In this document: positions 40,153-49,607 of the stretch, piece after piece
Layout of the letters: every line of letters starts with the position of its first letter
How positions within the stretch are numbered: position 1 is the stretch's first letter
Assembly (NCBI GenBank): GCA_021201335.1
Contig: JAJQFD010000052.1
Location: 22,405 to 86,404 of the forward strand
DNA length: 64,000 bases
Direction of reading: 5' to 3'
Source of the DNA: Bacteroides sp.
Lineage (GTDB): Bacteria; Bacteroidota; Bacteroidia; Bacteroidales; Bacteroidaceae
Translations under genes and position numbers: made by a program
Notes under the pieces: model-generated
Database searches by the model: none
The model's input: the letters and a program-made list of their open reading frames with translations, nothing else
What the model was told of the DNA's origin: nothing

Positions 40153-41001
40153 TCAGGTTTTTGCTTTGTATTTAATGAATGTACCCGTTTGTAACTCGTT
40201 AAAAGTTTCCTGTAACTCTTTCCGACTATTCATAACAATTGGTCCACCCCAGGCTATAGGCTCTTTTAGAGGATGAGCAGCAAAAAGCATAAATCTGACC
40301 CCTTCCTCTCCAGCTTTAGAATAAAATTCATCTTCCATGTTAAATCTTATTGCTATCTTACTTCTTACCATGGCATCATCTTCTTCACCGAATCCTGCTG
40401 AGCCTTCAACAATATAAACAAATAAGTTTGCTTCGTTATCAGTGGGCATAGAGAAACTTTCTTCCGGATTAAGCCTGATATCCATTATCAACGCATCCAC
40501 ATATTCTCCTCTGGAAGCTTCTATATCCTTATATTTCCCTGCGATTAGTTTTATTTTTCCAAATGGTTCATTTACTTCTTTAATCTTATCTGCAGTTATA
40601 TTAAAATATTTGGGTTCAGTCATTTTATGATTTTTAGGAAGATTAATCCAGAGCTGCAACCCCAATAAGTGTGCTGTAGCTTTAGGCATTTCCTGGTGAA
40701 TAATTCCACTTCCAGCTGTCATCCACTGGCTTTCACCATCATCGATAACTCCTCTATTTCCCAAACTATCCTGATGTTCAATTCTTCCTTTTATCAGATA
40801 TGTTAAAGTTTCTATGCCTCTGTGAGGATGAAAGGGAAAGCCTTTGGTGTATTCAGCCGGATGGTAAGAGTCGAATGCATCCAACATTAGGAACGGGTCG
40901 AATCGTTCAACTTGATCAGGTCCTAATATTCTCACCAAATGTACTCCAGCTCCATCTATAGCAGGTACTCCAATTACTTTTTCTACAATTTTTCTTTTCA
41001 T
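40153..41001 (-). CDS. Pirin family protein
   Basis: Bicupin protein of 282 aa. The start is the ATG complementary to 40999-41001 (MKRKIVEKVIGVPA). A longer frame from 41073 adds a hydrophobic leader not found in pirins. The metal ligands of pirin/quercetinase are conserved: H58 and H60 in FPFHPHRGIET, and H102 and E104 in GSGIIHQEMPK. The C-terminal cupin contains FMLFAAHPLKEPIAWGGPIVMN. Some pirins have quercetin 2,3-dioxygenase activity in vitro. The cellular role here is unknown. A terminator separates it from fabD, so it is probably a single-gene unit. Confidence 0.92.
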   Translation of the reverse strand: MKRKIVEKVIGVPAIDGAGVHLVRILGPDQVERFDPFLMLDAFDSYHPAEYTKGFPFHPHRGIETLTYLIKGRIEHQDSLGNRGVIDDGESQWMTAGSGIIHQEMPKATAHLLGLQLWINLPKNHKMTEPKYFNITADKIKEVNEPFGKIKLIAGKYKDIEASRGEYVDALIMDIRLNPEESFSMPTDNEANLFVYIVEGSAGFGEEDDAMVRSKIAIRFNMEDEFYSKAGEEGVRFMLFAAHPLKEPIAWGGPIVMNSRKELQETFNELQTGTFIKYKAKT

Positions 41002-41087
41002 GATTTTTTTGAATACACGATTATATAGTATAACCAGAAATAAAAGTAGATTGTTCAGGAAAATTAACCCCAAAGAGAGGTTATAAT

Positions 41088-41125
41088 AAAAAAGTGGAAA
41101 ACCAATAATCTGGCTTCCACTTTTT
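41088..41125 (-). terminator. Rho-independent terminator after fabD
   Basis: Arms AAAAAGTGGAA (41089-41099) and TTCCACTTTTT (41115-41125) are exact complements. Read on the minus strand, the stem is followed by a T-run. It ends fabD transcripts before pirin. Confidence 0.8.
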
Positions 41126-41168
41126 ATTTAAGATAAAATTTTTGGCTTAAAAGATTTTGCAACAAATA

Positions 41169-42050
41169 TCAGCCAATGCCATGTGCTGTTACACTTGAAT
41201 CAATTTTCTTAATTAATCCTTGGAGTACACTTCCCGGACCACATTCAGTAAAATCTGTAGCACCATCACCAACCATATTTTTGACTGTTTGTGTCCAATG
41301 AACAGAAGCAGTTAGTTGTGCTACCAAGTTCTTTTTAATATCTACCGGATCAGTATGTGGAAGTGCATCAACATTTTGATAAACAGGACACTTAGGTATT
41401 TGAATTTCAGTATTGTTAATAGCAGTTTCCAGCTCTACTTTGGCTGGTTCCATTAATGGAGAGTGAAAAGCACCACCTACTTTTAATGGTAGGGCACGTT
41501 TTGCACCAGCAGCTTTCATAAGTTCACATCCTTTTTCAATACCGCTTATTGTACCGGAAATAACAACTTGGCCAGGACAGTTATAATTGGCAGGAACACA
41601 AATATCATCCGTAATTGAATTACAAATTTCTTCAACTTTTTCATCAGACAACCCTATAATAGCAGCCATAGTAGATGGTAGCAATTCACAAGCTTTTTGC
41701 ATAGCCATTGCGCGTGCATAAACTAGCCTTAAACCGTCTTCAAATGAAAGAGCGCCAGCAGTAACCAATGCTGAAAATTCACCTAATGAATGACCTGCAG
41801 TCATTTCCGGTTGAAAAGCATCCCCTATGCATAACGCAGAGATAACAGAATGTAGAAATACGGCAGGTTGGGTTACTTTGGTCTGTCGAAGATCCTCGTC
41901 TGATCCATCAAACATAATATCTGTGATACGAAATCCCAGCGTTTCATTTGCTTTTTCAAATAATTCTTTAGCTAAAGCTGAATTTTCATAAAGGTCCTTA
42001 CCCATTCCGGAGAATTGGGCTCCCTGGCCGGGAAAAACAAATGCTTTCAT
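41169..42050 (-). CDS. fabD: Malonyl-CoA:ACP transacylase (FabD)
   Basis: Transfers malonyl from CoA to acyl carrier protein, supplying fatty-acid synthesis. The length of 293 aa is normal. The oxyanion loop is FPGQGAQFSGMG. The nucleophile S88 is in AGHSLGEFSAL, the malonate-binding Arg is in RLVYARAMAMQ, and the catalytic H196 is in GGAFHSPLMEPA. The C-terminal NMVGDGATDFTECGPGSVLQ is also typical. A -7 box (TACATTTG, complement of 42097-42104) lies about 50 bases upstream. The other fab genes are not in this window. Confidence 0.97.
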   Translation of the reverse strand: MKAFVFPGQGAQFSGMGKDLYENSALAKELFEKANETLGFRITDIMFDGSDEDLRQTKVTQPAVFLHSVISALCIGDAFQPEMTAGHSLGEFSALVTAGALSFEDGLRLVYARAMAMQKACELLPSTMAAIIGLSDEKVEEICNSITDDICVPANYNCPGQVVISGTISGIEKGCELMKAAGAKRALPLKVGGAFHSPLMEPAKVELETAINNTEIQIPKCPVYQNVDALPHTDPVDIKKNLVAQLTASVHWTQTVKNMVGDGATDFTECGPGSVLQGLIKKIDSSVTAHGIG

Positions 42051-42096
42051 TGCTTATTATTTTAATATTTGAACTCAGAATATTGATAAATAGTTG

Positions 42097-42104
42097 CAAA
42101 TGTA
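42097..42104 (-). promoter_or_regulatory. -7 box (TACATTTG) before fabD
   Basis: Matches TAnnTTTG on the minus strand, about 47 bases before the fabD start. No good -33 element is seen. Confidence 0.4.
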
Positions 42105-42115
42105 AGCATTATATT

Positions 42116-42949
42116 TTAAAAAGTTGAATCAATAACAACCATCTTTTTAGGATTGAACGTGTGACACAAGCTATTTCCACTATGTCCTATTCTAATATTT
42201 TTACCGGATATAATGACATTAATTATATATTCCTGGGCCTCCTCTATCGCTTCTTTGAAGGTTTTACCCAAAGCTATAAAAGCTGCCACAGCTGCAGAGA
42301 ATGTAGAGCCAATTCCATGTATATGGGGGAAGCTGAGATCTTCGAGATCGTAAATCCATTCTTCATCATTCGGAAGACGAAGAATGTGATACCGATGATT
42401 ATTTTCCGGGCAGTGACCTCTTAGCAGGATAGTCATATTACTCATTTGAGCCAGATTCTGGGCGGTTTCCCTCATCTTCTCCATAGTTGATACTTTAATA
42501 TTAGTAAGTATTTCAGCTTCTTCTAATGTCATCGTAATAAGATTTGTAAAATGAAAAAGTTCATCCTGTATAGCTTTTATCGCATCTTTTTCCAGCATTC
42601 TTATACCTTCTACTGTAAAAATCACAGGGTCAAAGACCACAAACCTCGGATGATATTTTCGTAATCCCTCTGCAATAGTTTTAATTATATTTACATCATT
42701 CACAAAACCTATTTTCACCACATCCGGGCGAATATCTTCCATGACAACTTTAATCTGTTTCTTAATAAAGTCAGTAGGTACTAAGTGTAGGTTTTCTATT
42801 CCGCCTTCGGTATTTTGAACTACAACGGAGGTCGTGGCAGCACAAGCATAGGCCCCCAAAGAAGATACAGTTTTTATATCAGCTTGTACTCCGGCACTAC
42901 CAACACAGTCGGAAGCACCCATCGAAAAAACAGTAGGGTAACGTTTCAT
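42116..42949 (-). CDS. ThiD/PdxK-like kinase (hydroxymethylpyrimidine or pyridoxine kinase family)
   Basis: Ribokinase-superfamily vitamin kinase of 277 aa. It has the substrate loop MGASDCVGSAGVQADIKTVSSLGAYA (in part), where ThiD usually has GSDSGGGAGIQAD. It also has the conserved TSVVVQNTEG, a magnesium region FDPVIF, the ATP site TMTLEEAEILT and an anion-hole motif GIGSTFSAAVAA. In classic ThiD that motif is GTGCTLS, so the usual Cys is Ser here. The substitutions suggest a divergent paralogue, perhaps pyridoxal-type rather than thiamine-type. No thi genes are adjacent. The family is certain, the substrate is not. Confidence 0.75.
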   Translation of the reverse strand: MKRYPTVFSMGASDCVGSAGVQADIKTVSSLGAYACAATTSVVVQNTEGGIENLHLVPTDFIKKQIKVVMEDIRPDVVKIGFVNDVNIIKTIAEGLRKYHPRFVVFDPVIFTVEGIRMLEKDAIKAIQDELFHFTNLITMTLEEAEILTNIKVSTMEKMRETAQNLAQMSNMTILLRGHCPENNHRYHILRLPNDEEWIYDLEDLSFPHIHGIGSTFSAAVAAFIALGKTFKEAIEEAQEYIINVIISGKNIRIGHSGNSLCHTFNPKKMVVIDSTF

Positions 42950-43267
42950 AATTATTTTCAGTTTGATTAGTGATGTTTACAAATATAATAAAAAATGGTG
43001 AAAATGAAAGAAAATAAGAATGTTGTATGAAATATTTTTTAATAGTACAATAAGTATTGATCTAATTTAATTTTTGAATATTTATTATAGGGTCCTTAAG
43101 GATGTATTTATGCTTTTTGTGCATTATACGATAAGATGTTATTTTTCTGTTTTAGAATACATAATGTAAGTAAGACGATAAGTACAATTATACATATTGT
43201 AAGAAGTATGATATTTATCTTATTGATATATAGAATATTACTTTTATATATTTTTTATATCATATAC

Positions 43268-43297
43268 TTGTATAATTATAACTTATCACTATATTTG
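43268..43297 (+). promoter_or_regulatory. Bacteroidetes promoter for the xylose operon regulator
   Basis: TTG (43268-43270), 19-base spacer, TATATTTG (43290-43297): a full match to the -33/-7 consensus. The spacer contains the palindrome TATAATTATA (43271-43280), a possible operator. The start codon follows 20 bases after the -7 box. Confidence 0.65.
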
Positions 43298-43317
43298 CAA
43301 ATCTAAAGATCAAATAT

Positions 43318-44052
43318 ATGCAAAACATAATTGCTAAAACTCCTCTGGCTAACAATCATATTTCCGTGGATTGTGTTGTCTTGGGTTTCGAAGGAGAACA
43401 GCTCAAAGTTTTACTAATAAAAAGGGCAAGTGAGGAGGAAGGAAGAGTTTTTCATGACATGAAACTTCCTGGTAGCCTGATTTACATGGATGAAGACCTA
43501 GATGAAGCAGCCAAGCGTGTTTTAAATGAATTAACGGGAGTAAACAATTTAAATTTAATTCAGTTTAAAGCTTTCGGTTCTAAAAATCGAACCAGTGATC
43601 CCAGAGATGTACGCTGGTTGGAAAGAGCCATGCAATCCAAAGTAGAACGAATTGTTACAATTGCCTATGTTTCATTGGTTAAAATAGACAGAGCACTTAG
43701 CCAGTCAGCTTTGGATAAATTCGAAGCATGCTGGGTCGGGATTAAGGATATTAAATCACTTGCCTTTGACCATAATCTGATTATCAAAGAGGCTTTAATT
43801 TATATTCGTCAGTATATAGAGTTTAATCCTTCGGCTCTTTTTGAACTTCTACCACGAAAATTCACTGCTTCGCAATTACGTATATTATTTGAACTTATCT
43901 ATGATAAAAAATTTGATGTACGTAATTTCCATAAAAAGATAGCAATGATGGATTATATAGTACCTCTGGAAGAACGACAAAAAGGAGTTCCTCATCGTGC
44001 AGCAAGGTATTATAAGTTTGATAAAAAGATATATAACAAATTAAGAAAATAA
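43318..44052 (+). CDS. NUDIX-fold transcriptional regulator of xylose genes (AraR/XylR-like)
   Basis: Regulator of 244 aa with an N-terminal NUDIX domain and a C-terminal winged helix (FTASQLRILFELIYDKKFDVR, in part). In Bacteroides, proteins of this build (AraR and its xylose relatives) sense sugars and repress pentose genes. The NUDIX box is degenerate: GSLIYMDEDLDEAAKRVLNE LTG lacks the RExxEE acidic set, so hydrolase activity is probably lost, as expected for a sensor. It lies directly before xylB, xylA and xylE on the same strand. That context supports xylose as the ligand. Confidence 0.85.
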   Translation: MQNIIAKTPLANNHISVDCVVLGFEGEQLKVLLIKRASEEEGRVFHDMKLPGSLIYMDEDLDEAAKRVLNELTGVNNLNLIQFKAFGSKNRTSDPRDVRWLERAMQSKVERIVTIAYVSLVKIDRALSQSALDKFEACWVGIKDIKSLAFDHNLIIKEALIYIRQYIEFNPSALFELLPRKFTASQLRILFELIYDKKFDVRNFHKKIAMMDYIVPLEERQKGVPHRAARYYKFDKKIYNKLRK

Positions 44053-44065
44053 TGAATATTTATGG

Positions 44066-44090
44066 GTTTATAAGCTTTTGACTTAAAAAC
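44066..44090. promoter_or_regulatory. Candidate operator between regulator and xylB
   Basis: GTTTATAAG (44066-44074) and CTTAAAAAC (44082-44090) form an inverted repeat with 8 of 9 pairs and a 7-base spacer, 24 bases before the xylB start. It may be a binding site for the NUDIX regulator. Confidence 0.35.
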
Positions 44091-44113
44091 TCAGGAATTT
44101 AAAAACTAAAATC

Positions 44114-45604
44114 ATGTTTTTATTAGGTTATGACATTGGTAGTTCGTCAGTAAAAGCAAGTTTGGTAAATGCAGAGACTGGCAAGAGTGTAGCTTCTTCT
44201 TTTTATCCGAAAACAGAGGCACCTATCACTGCAATTAATCCGGGTTGGGCAGAGCAAGACCCGGAAAGTTGGTGGGAATACTTGAAATGTTCTACACAGG
44301 CCGTATTGGAAGAATCCGGTATAAGTTCAGCGGAAATAAAAGCTATTGGAATTTCTTATCAGATGCATGGATTGGTATGTGTTGACAAAGATCAGCAAGT
44401 TCTCCGACCTTCTATAATATGGTGTGATTCGCGGGCTGTTCCGTATGGACAAAAAGCTTTTGAGGATTTAGGTGAAGAAAAATGCCTGTCTCATTTATTG
44501 AATTCTCCAGGCAATTTTACTGCATCGAAACTTGCATGGATTAAAGATAATGAACCGGAGATTTATTCTAAGATTGATAAAATAATGCTTCCGGGGGATT
44601 ATATTGCCATGAAATTAAGTGGTGATATCTGTACCACCATTTCTGGTTTGTCAGAAGGGATCTTTTGGGATTTTAAAGAAAACAAATTATCTGATTTCCT
44701 GCTGAATTATTATGGATTTGATTCTTCGGTAATTGCAGATATCAGGCCCACTTTCTCAGAACAAGGATATGTGAGTACCGCTACAGCTAAAGAACTTGGT
44801 TTAAAAGAAGGAACACCAATTACTTACCGGGCAGGAGATCAACCTAATAACGCGTTATCGTTGAATGTATTCAATCCGGGAGAAATTGCTTCTACTGCAG
44901 GAACCTCCGGAGTGGTATATGGAGTAAATGGTGAGGTTAATTATGATCCGCAGTCGCGTGTCAATACCTTTGCACATGTAAATCATACTGCAGAACAGAT
45001 TCGTTTAGGGGTATTGCTCTGTATCAATGGTACTGGAATACTCAATTCGTGGGTAAAACGTAATATTGCTCCCGAAGGAATCTCCTATAATGAAATGAAT
45101 ATTTTGGCATCCAAAGCTCCGATTGGCAGTGCCGGTATCAGTATTCTTCCTTTTGGTAATGGAGCTGAACGAATGCTGATCAATAAAGAAATCGGGTGCA
45201 GTATTCGTGGTATTGATTTTAACACACATGGTAAACACCATATTATCCGTGCTGCGCAGGAAGGAATTGTTTTTTCTTTTAAATATGGTATTGATATAAT
45301 GGAACAAATGGGGATTCCTGTGAATAAAATACATGCAGGACATGCCAATATGTTTTTGAGTCCTATCTTCCGTGATACATTAGCAGGGGTTACTGGGGCA
45401 GTCATTGAGTTATATAACACTGATGGGGCAGTAGGAGCAGCAAAAGGAGCCGGTATTGGTGCAGAAATCTACAAAAATACCCAGGAAGCATTTTCCACAT
45501 TAGAGAAATTAGATGTGATTGAACCGAATGTATCCCAACGTCAGGCGTATGTAGATGCGTATGCAAAGTGGAAACTTCGTTTGGAAAAATCAATGAGTAA
45601 ATAA
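44114..45604 (+). CDS. xylB: Xylulokinase (XylB)
   Basis: FGGY-family kinase of 496 aa that phosphorylates D-xylulose to xylulose 5-phosphate. It shows the N-terminal phosphate-binding motif [20 protein letters not shown], the substrate-binding [14 protein letters not shown] with the MHG typical of xylulokinases, and [10 protein letters not shown]. The second-domain motif is [10 protein letters not shown], and the C-terminal GGY region equivalent is [11 protein letters not shown] with [10 protein letters not shown]. It lies 61 bases after the regulator and 38 bases before xylA, which makes one catabolic operon. Confidence 0.96.
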   Translation: MFLLGYDIGSSSVKASLVNAETGKSVASSFYPKTEAPITAINPGWAEQDPESWWEYLKCSTQAVLEESGISSAEIKAIGISYQMHGLVCVDKDQQVLRPSIIWCDSRAVPYGQKAFEDLGEEKCLSHLLNSPGNFTASKLAWIKDNEPEIYSKIDKIMLPGDYIAMKLSGDICTTISGLSEGIFWDFKENKLSDFLLNYYGFDSSVIADIRPTFSEQGYVSTATAKELGLKEGTPITYRAGDQPNNALSLNVFNPGEIASTAGTSGVVYGVNGEVNYDPQSRVNTFAHVNHTAEQIRLGVLLCINGTGILNSWVKRNIAPEGISYNEMNILASKAPIGSAGISILPFGNGAERMLINKEIGCSIRGIDFNTHGKHHIIRAAQEGIVFSFKYGIDIMEQMGIPVNKIHAGHANMFLSPIFRDTLAGVTGAVIELYNTDGAVGAAKGAGIGAEIYKNTQEAFSTLEKLDVIEPNVSQRQAYVDAYAKWKLRLEKSMSK

Positions 45605-45642
45605 ATAATATTCTATCAATTTTAAATTCATTATTAAAAACT

Positions 45643-46959
45643 ATGGCAACAAAAGAGTATTTTCCTGGTATAGGAAAGATTAAATTTGAAGGTAAAGAAA
45701 GTAAAAATCCGATGGCATTCCGTTACTATGATTCTGAGAAAGTAGTGAATGGAAAGAAGATGAAAGACTGGTTTAAATTCTCAATGGCCTGGTGGCACAC
45801 GCTTTGTGCAGAAGGTGGCGATCCGTTTGGGGGTGGTACCAAAACTTTCCCATGGAAAAGTAGTTCGGACAGAATGCAGGCTGCTAAAGATAAAATGGAT
45901 GCCGGATTTGAATTCATGCAGAAAATAGGTATAGAGTACTATTGTTTTCACGATGTGGACTTAGTAGATGAAGCCGATACTATTGAACAATACGAAGCCG
46001 ATTTAAAAGAAATAGTAGCATATGCTAAACAGAAACAATCGGAAACAGGCATCAAATTATTATGGGGAACAGCTAATGTATTCGGTCATGAACGTTATAT
46101 GAACGGTGCTGCTACCAATCCTGACTTTGATGTAGTTGCCCGCGCAGCGGTTCAAATCAAAAACGCAATAGATGCAACCATTGAACTGGGTGGTCAAAAT
46201 TATGTATTTTGGGGTGGTCGTGAAGGCTATATGACCTTATTAAATACTGATCAGAAACGTGAAAAAGAACATTTGGCTCAGGTACTGAAGATGGCTCGTG
46301 ATTATGCCCGCTCTCGTGGTTTTCAGGGAACATTCCTCATTGAACCTAAACCAATGGAACCTACAAAACATCAATACGATGTAGATACTGAAACGGTAAT
46401 TGGTTTTCTCAAAGCTCATGATTTAGATAAAGATTTCAAATTGAACATTGAAGTAAACCATGCTACTTTGGCAGGACACACATTTGAACATGAATTAGCG
46501 GTAGCGGTAGATAATGGTATGTTGGGCTCTATTGATGCCAACAGAGGCGATTATCAAAACGGTTGGGATACAGATCAGTTCCCTGTTGATCAATATGAAT
46601 TGGTACAAGCTATGATCCAGGTTATTCGGAATGGTGGTTTGGGTACAGGCGGTACTAACTTTGATGCAAAAACTCGTCGTAGCTCTACAGACTTGGAGGA
46701 TATTTTTATTGCACATATTGCTGGAATGGATGCAATGGCACGTGCCTTGGAAAGTGCAGCTGCTCTGCTGAATGAGTCCCCTTATAAGAAAATGTTATCC
46801 GATCGCTATGCTTCATTTGATTCTGGAAAAGGAAAAGAATTCGAAGATGGTAAACTGAAACTGGAAGACCTGGTTACTTACGCAAAAGAAACTGGAGAGC
46901 CTAAACAAATTAGTGGCAAACAAGAATTGTATGAAGCTATTCTAAATATGTATATTTGA
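45643..46959 (+). CDS. xylA: Xylose isomerase (XylA)
   Basis: Interconverts D-xylose and D-xylulose. The 438-aa length fits class II enzymes. Catalytic H103 and D106 lie in [17 protein letters not shown] and the metal-binding [29 protein letters not shown] and [19 protein letters not shown] (in part) are all present. Class II isomerases of Bacteroides are of this type. A strong hairpin follows the stop, before the transporter gene. Confidence 0.98.
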   Translation: MATKEYFPGIGKIKFEGKESKNPMAFRYYDSEKVVNGKKMKDWFKFSMAWWHTLCAEGGDPFGGGTKTFPWKSSSDRMQAAKDKMDAGFEFMQKIGIEYYCFHDVDLVDEADTIEQYEADLKEIVAYAKQKQSETGIKLLWGTANVFGHERYMNGAATNPDFDVVARAAVQIKNAIDATIELGGQNYVFWGGREGYMTLLNTDQKREKEHLAQVLKMARDYARSRGFQGTFLIEPKPMEPTKHQYDVDTETVIGFLKAHDLDKDFKLNIEVNHATLAGHTFEHELAVAVDNGMLGSIDANRGDYQNGWDTDQFPVDQYELVQAMIQVIRNGGLGTGGTNFDAKTRRSSTDLEDIFIAHIAGMDAMARALESAAALLNESPYKKMLSDRYASFDSGKGKEFEDGKLKLEDLVTYAKETGEPKQISGKQELYEAILNMYI

Positions 46960-46968
46960 ATATAGCCT

Positions 46969-46996
46969 GATGACGGGCTGAATTCAGCCTGTCATC
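46969..46996 (+). terminator. Hairpin between xylA and xylE (attenuator or RNA-processing site)
   Basis: GATGACGGGCTGAA / TTCAGCCTGTCATC forms a 14-bp stem with one G-T pair and essentially no loop. There is no long U-run, so partial termination or 3'-end protection of the xylBA message is more likely than a full stop. Confidence 0.5.
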
Positions 46997-47026
46997 TTGT
47001 AATTTATAACTTTATATAACTTAACC

Positions 47027-48427
47027 ATGACAAATACACATGAAGGCAGTAAAGTCTATTTATACTGCATCACAGCTGTTACCGTAATAGGTGGACTCTT
47101 ATTTGGTTATGATACGGCTGTTATTTCTGGTGCAGAGCAAGGTCTTGAGGCATTCTTTCGTTCGGCAAGCGATTTTGAATATACGAAAGCATGGCATGGT
47201 ATCACCGCCTCCAGTGCTTTAATTGGCTGCGTAATCGGTGGTGCTATTTCCGGCGTATTAGCATCCCGGTTAGGGCGTAGAAACTCACTTCGTCTGGCTG
47301 CATTACTTTTCTTTTTATCTGCACTTGGATCTTATAATCCTGAATTCTTATTCTTTGATTACGGCAAACCTACGACAGGTTTATTGATTGCATTTAATTG
47401 CTATCGTATTGTTGGCGGTATAGGAGTTGGGCTAGCTTCGGCTGTATGTCCAATGTATATTGCAGAAGTAGCTCCCGCCCACATGCGTGGCCGGTTAGTT
47501 TCCTGGAATCAATTTGCGATCATCTTCGGTATGTTGGTCGTTTATTTCGTGAATTATTTGATTCGTAACCATTTACCATCAGCTGAAGCCATGGTAACCA
47601 TGGGTTGGCGTCGTATGTTTTTAAGTGAAGCATTCCCAGCTGGCATATTTGGACTTTTACTGTTTTTTGTACCTAAAACCCCACGTTATTTAGTATTAAG
47701 TGGGCATAACAGTGAAGCGTTAACTGTACTTGAACGAATAAACGGTAAATTAAAAGCTGCCAGTATTTTGGAAGAAATTAAAGCGACTGCCAGAGAAAAA
47801 AGCGAGAAGCTATTAACCTATGGTGTAGGGCTTATTATTATAGGTATCTTACTTTCTGTATTTCAACAGGCAGTGGGAATTAATGTGGTTCTTTATTACG
47901 CTCCACGTATCTTTGAAAATATGGGTGCAACCGGAGATATTTCGATGATTCAAACGGTAGTAATGGGTATTGTAAATATTCTATTTACAGTTGTTGCTAT
48001 TCTAACGGTTGATAAATTCGGACGCAAACCTCTTTTGATTATCGGATCTGTAGGCATGATGATTGGTATGATTGCCTTAAGCATTCTTTCATTCCAGGAT
48101 GTTATCGGACTGGCAGCCTTGATATTTATTATTATATATACAGCATCTTTTATGATGAGCTGGGGACCTATTTGCTGGGTACTTATTTCCGAGATATTCC
48201 CTAACACAATTCGTGGAAAAGCTGTTGCCATTGCTGTAGCAGCACAATGGATCACAAACTTCCTGGTATCAAGTACATTCCCTTCGCTTTCCGAATGGAG
48301 CGTGGGAGGAACATACCTGATTTATGCTACTTTCTCATTGCTTTCAGCCATATTCGTCTGGAAATTTGTTCCGGAAACAAAAGGAAAAACATTGGAGGAT
48401 ATGAGTAAGCTCTGGAAGAAAAATTAA
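47027..48427 (+). CDS. xylE: D-xylose:H+ symporter, MFS sugar porter (XylE-like)
   Basis: Twelve-helix sugar porter of 466 aa. Family motifs are complete: GYDTAVISGAEQGLE in helix 1, RLGRRNSLRLAA after helix 2, the central PKTPRYLVLSG, QQAVGINVVLYYAP in helix 7, DKFGRKPLLIIGS after helix 8, and PETKGKTLEDM at the end. Residues QQ and N in helix 7 bind the sugar in XylE. Its place as last gene of the xylose operon supports xylose as the substrate. A terminator follows. Confidence 0.93.
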   Translation: MTNTHEGSKVYLYCITAVTVIGGLLFGYDTAVISGAEQGLEAFFRSASDFEYTKAWHGITASSALIGCVIGGAISGVLASRLGRRNSLRLAALLFFLSALGSYNPEFLFFDYGKPTTGLLIAFNCYRIVGGIGVGLASAVCPMYIAEVAPAHMRGRLVSWNQFAIIFGMLVVYFVNYLIRNHLPSAEAMVTMGWRRMFLSEAFPAGIFGLLLFFVPKTPRYLVLSGHNSEALTVLERINGKLKAASILEEIKATAREKSEKLLTYGVGLIIIGILLSVFQQAVGINVVLYYAPRIFENMGATGDISMIQTVVMGIVNILFTVVAILTVDKFGRKPLLIIGSVGMMIGMIALSILSFQDVIGLAALIFIIIYTASFMMSWGPICWVLISEIFPNTIRGKAVAIAVAAQWITNFLVSSTFPSLSEWSVGGTYLIYATFSLLSAIFVWKFVPETKGKTLEDMSKLWKKN

Positions 48428-48460
48428 AAGATATATCCATAAAATCATCTTTATGAATTA

Positions 48461-48489
48461 CTGCCGGAAATATTATTTTCGGCAGTTTT
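48461..48489 (+). terminator. Terminator of the xylose operon
   Basis: CTGCCG(G)AAA pairs with TTTCGGCAG (48477-48485) with one bulged G, followed by TTTT. Confidence 0.7.
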
Positions 48490-49055
48490 GTTACCAATCT
48501 CTTTTCTCCGATACTCTATCGGAATATAGTGAAAATGCTACCGTAAGGTAATGGAAATCCTTATTCAATTGGTCTCAAATGCTACCGGCTCCAGAGCATA
48601 AAAGAACTTCTTCTTTTAGACGACCTCCCTTCCACTCAGTTTACCCTCTTACAAGAATTATCTCAAAAAAGTATCACTAGTCTCACACGCTACTGTAACT
48701 ATCTGAATATAAATGTCTTAAATTCCTCTCTTTCTGTTTTATTTGATCAAACAAGATAGACAAAGTCTCATCCTGAAATTCTCTAGGTTATTTATGTAAA
48801 TCGTTGATTTATATTGAGATCTCAACGACTGCTTTCAACGACCTAATGCAATATGAGCCGTAAAGTTCTTCGTTTTTAACTGCTGTTCACCCTATTTTAT
48901 GAGTTCCTCACAACAAGCACGATCAGTATATATACTAAATTAGAATTAGTAAATATGAAATAAAAAGAAAAATTAAATGAAGGATTGATTATAAATGAGT
49001 TAAGAACTATTCGGAATAATAATTGTTTAATTATAAAAACTAAACAGACTTACTT
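48490..49055. other. Non-coding gap with a diverged dispersed repeat
   Basis: About 560 bases without a supported gene on either strand. On the minus strand, 48640-48765 holds ATGAGACTTTGTCTATCTTG and, 94 bases on, GTGATACTTTTTTGA. The same two motifs lie 92-93 bases apart at 19649-19755. Nothing else is recognised. Confidence 0.45.
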
Positions 49056-49604
49056 ATGAGAAAAATAATTTCTACCAGTGTCATTTTATTGATGCTAATT
49101 TCGTGTGGATCATACCAATCTTTTAATTTGAAGAAATTAACAACCGGTATGACAAAAGCAGATGTTATTGCCGTTGTGGGAGAACCTGAGCGCATGCTGG
49201 CGATGAATCAGACTGACAAAGGTTTTCAGGAAGTGTTGGAATACAGAACTTCTCGCGATGAAGTATACGCTTTGGAATTTTGGAATGATTATCTGACAGG
49301 ATACGAATTCCTTTATGATGATATACAATATATACCTTCTCTTTATCCGCCAACTATCTGGCCGGATTATGGACGTCCTATCTATATGGGGCCTGGTAAC
49401 AGACCTGTCAGACCGAATAGACCTAACAGACCCAGTCAACCAAACAGGCCAAATCGTCCAGAACCTGAAAGGCCTCCGGTAAATCGTCCGCAAACGAAAC
49501 CTACTCCAGGAGTAGGGCCTTCTGCCAGACCTACCACCAGGCCATCAGTAAATACGAATACAAATTCCAACCAGACGCCGGATAGATCGACTCTTAGAAG
49601 ATAA
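49056..49604 (+). CDS. Lipoprotein with BamE/SmpA-like domain and Pro-Arg-Asn-rich tail
   Basis: Predicted lipoprotein of 182 aa: signal peptide MRKIISTSVILLMLIS with Cys17 as lipid site (LISCGSYQ). Residues 25-95 contain LTTGMTKADVIAVVGEPERM, the pattern of small SmpA/OmlA/BamE-type outer-membrane lipoproteins. The last third is low-complexity, with PNRPNRP-type repeats (NRPVRPNRPNRPSQPNRPNR) and a Thr/Asn-rich end, probably an extended basic linker that could touch peptidoglycan or nucleic acid. Function unknown. Confidence 0.75.
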   Translation: MRKIISTSVILLMLISCGSYQSFNLKKLTTGMTKADVIAVVGEPERMLAMNQTDKGFQEVLEYRTSRDEVYALEFWNDYLTGYEFLYDDIQYIPSLYPPTIWPDYGRPIYMGPGNRPVRPNRPNRPSQPNRPNRPEPERPPVNRPQTKPTPGVGPSARPTTRPSVNTNTNSNQTPDRSTLRR

Positions 49605-49607
49605 AGA

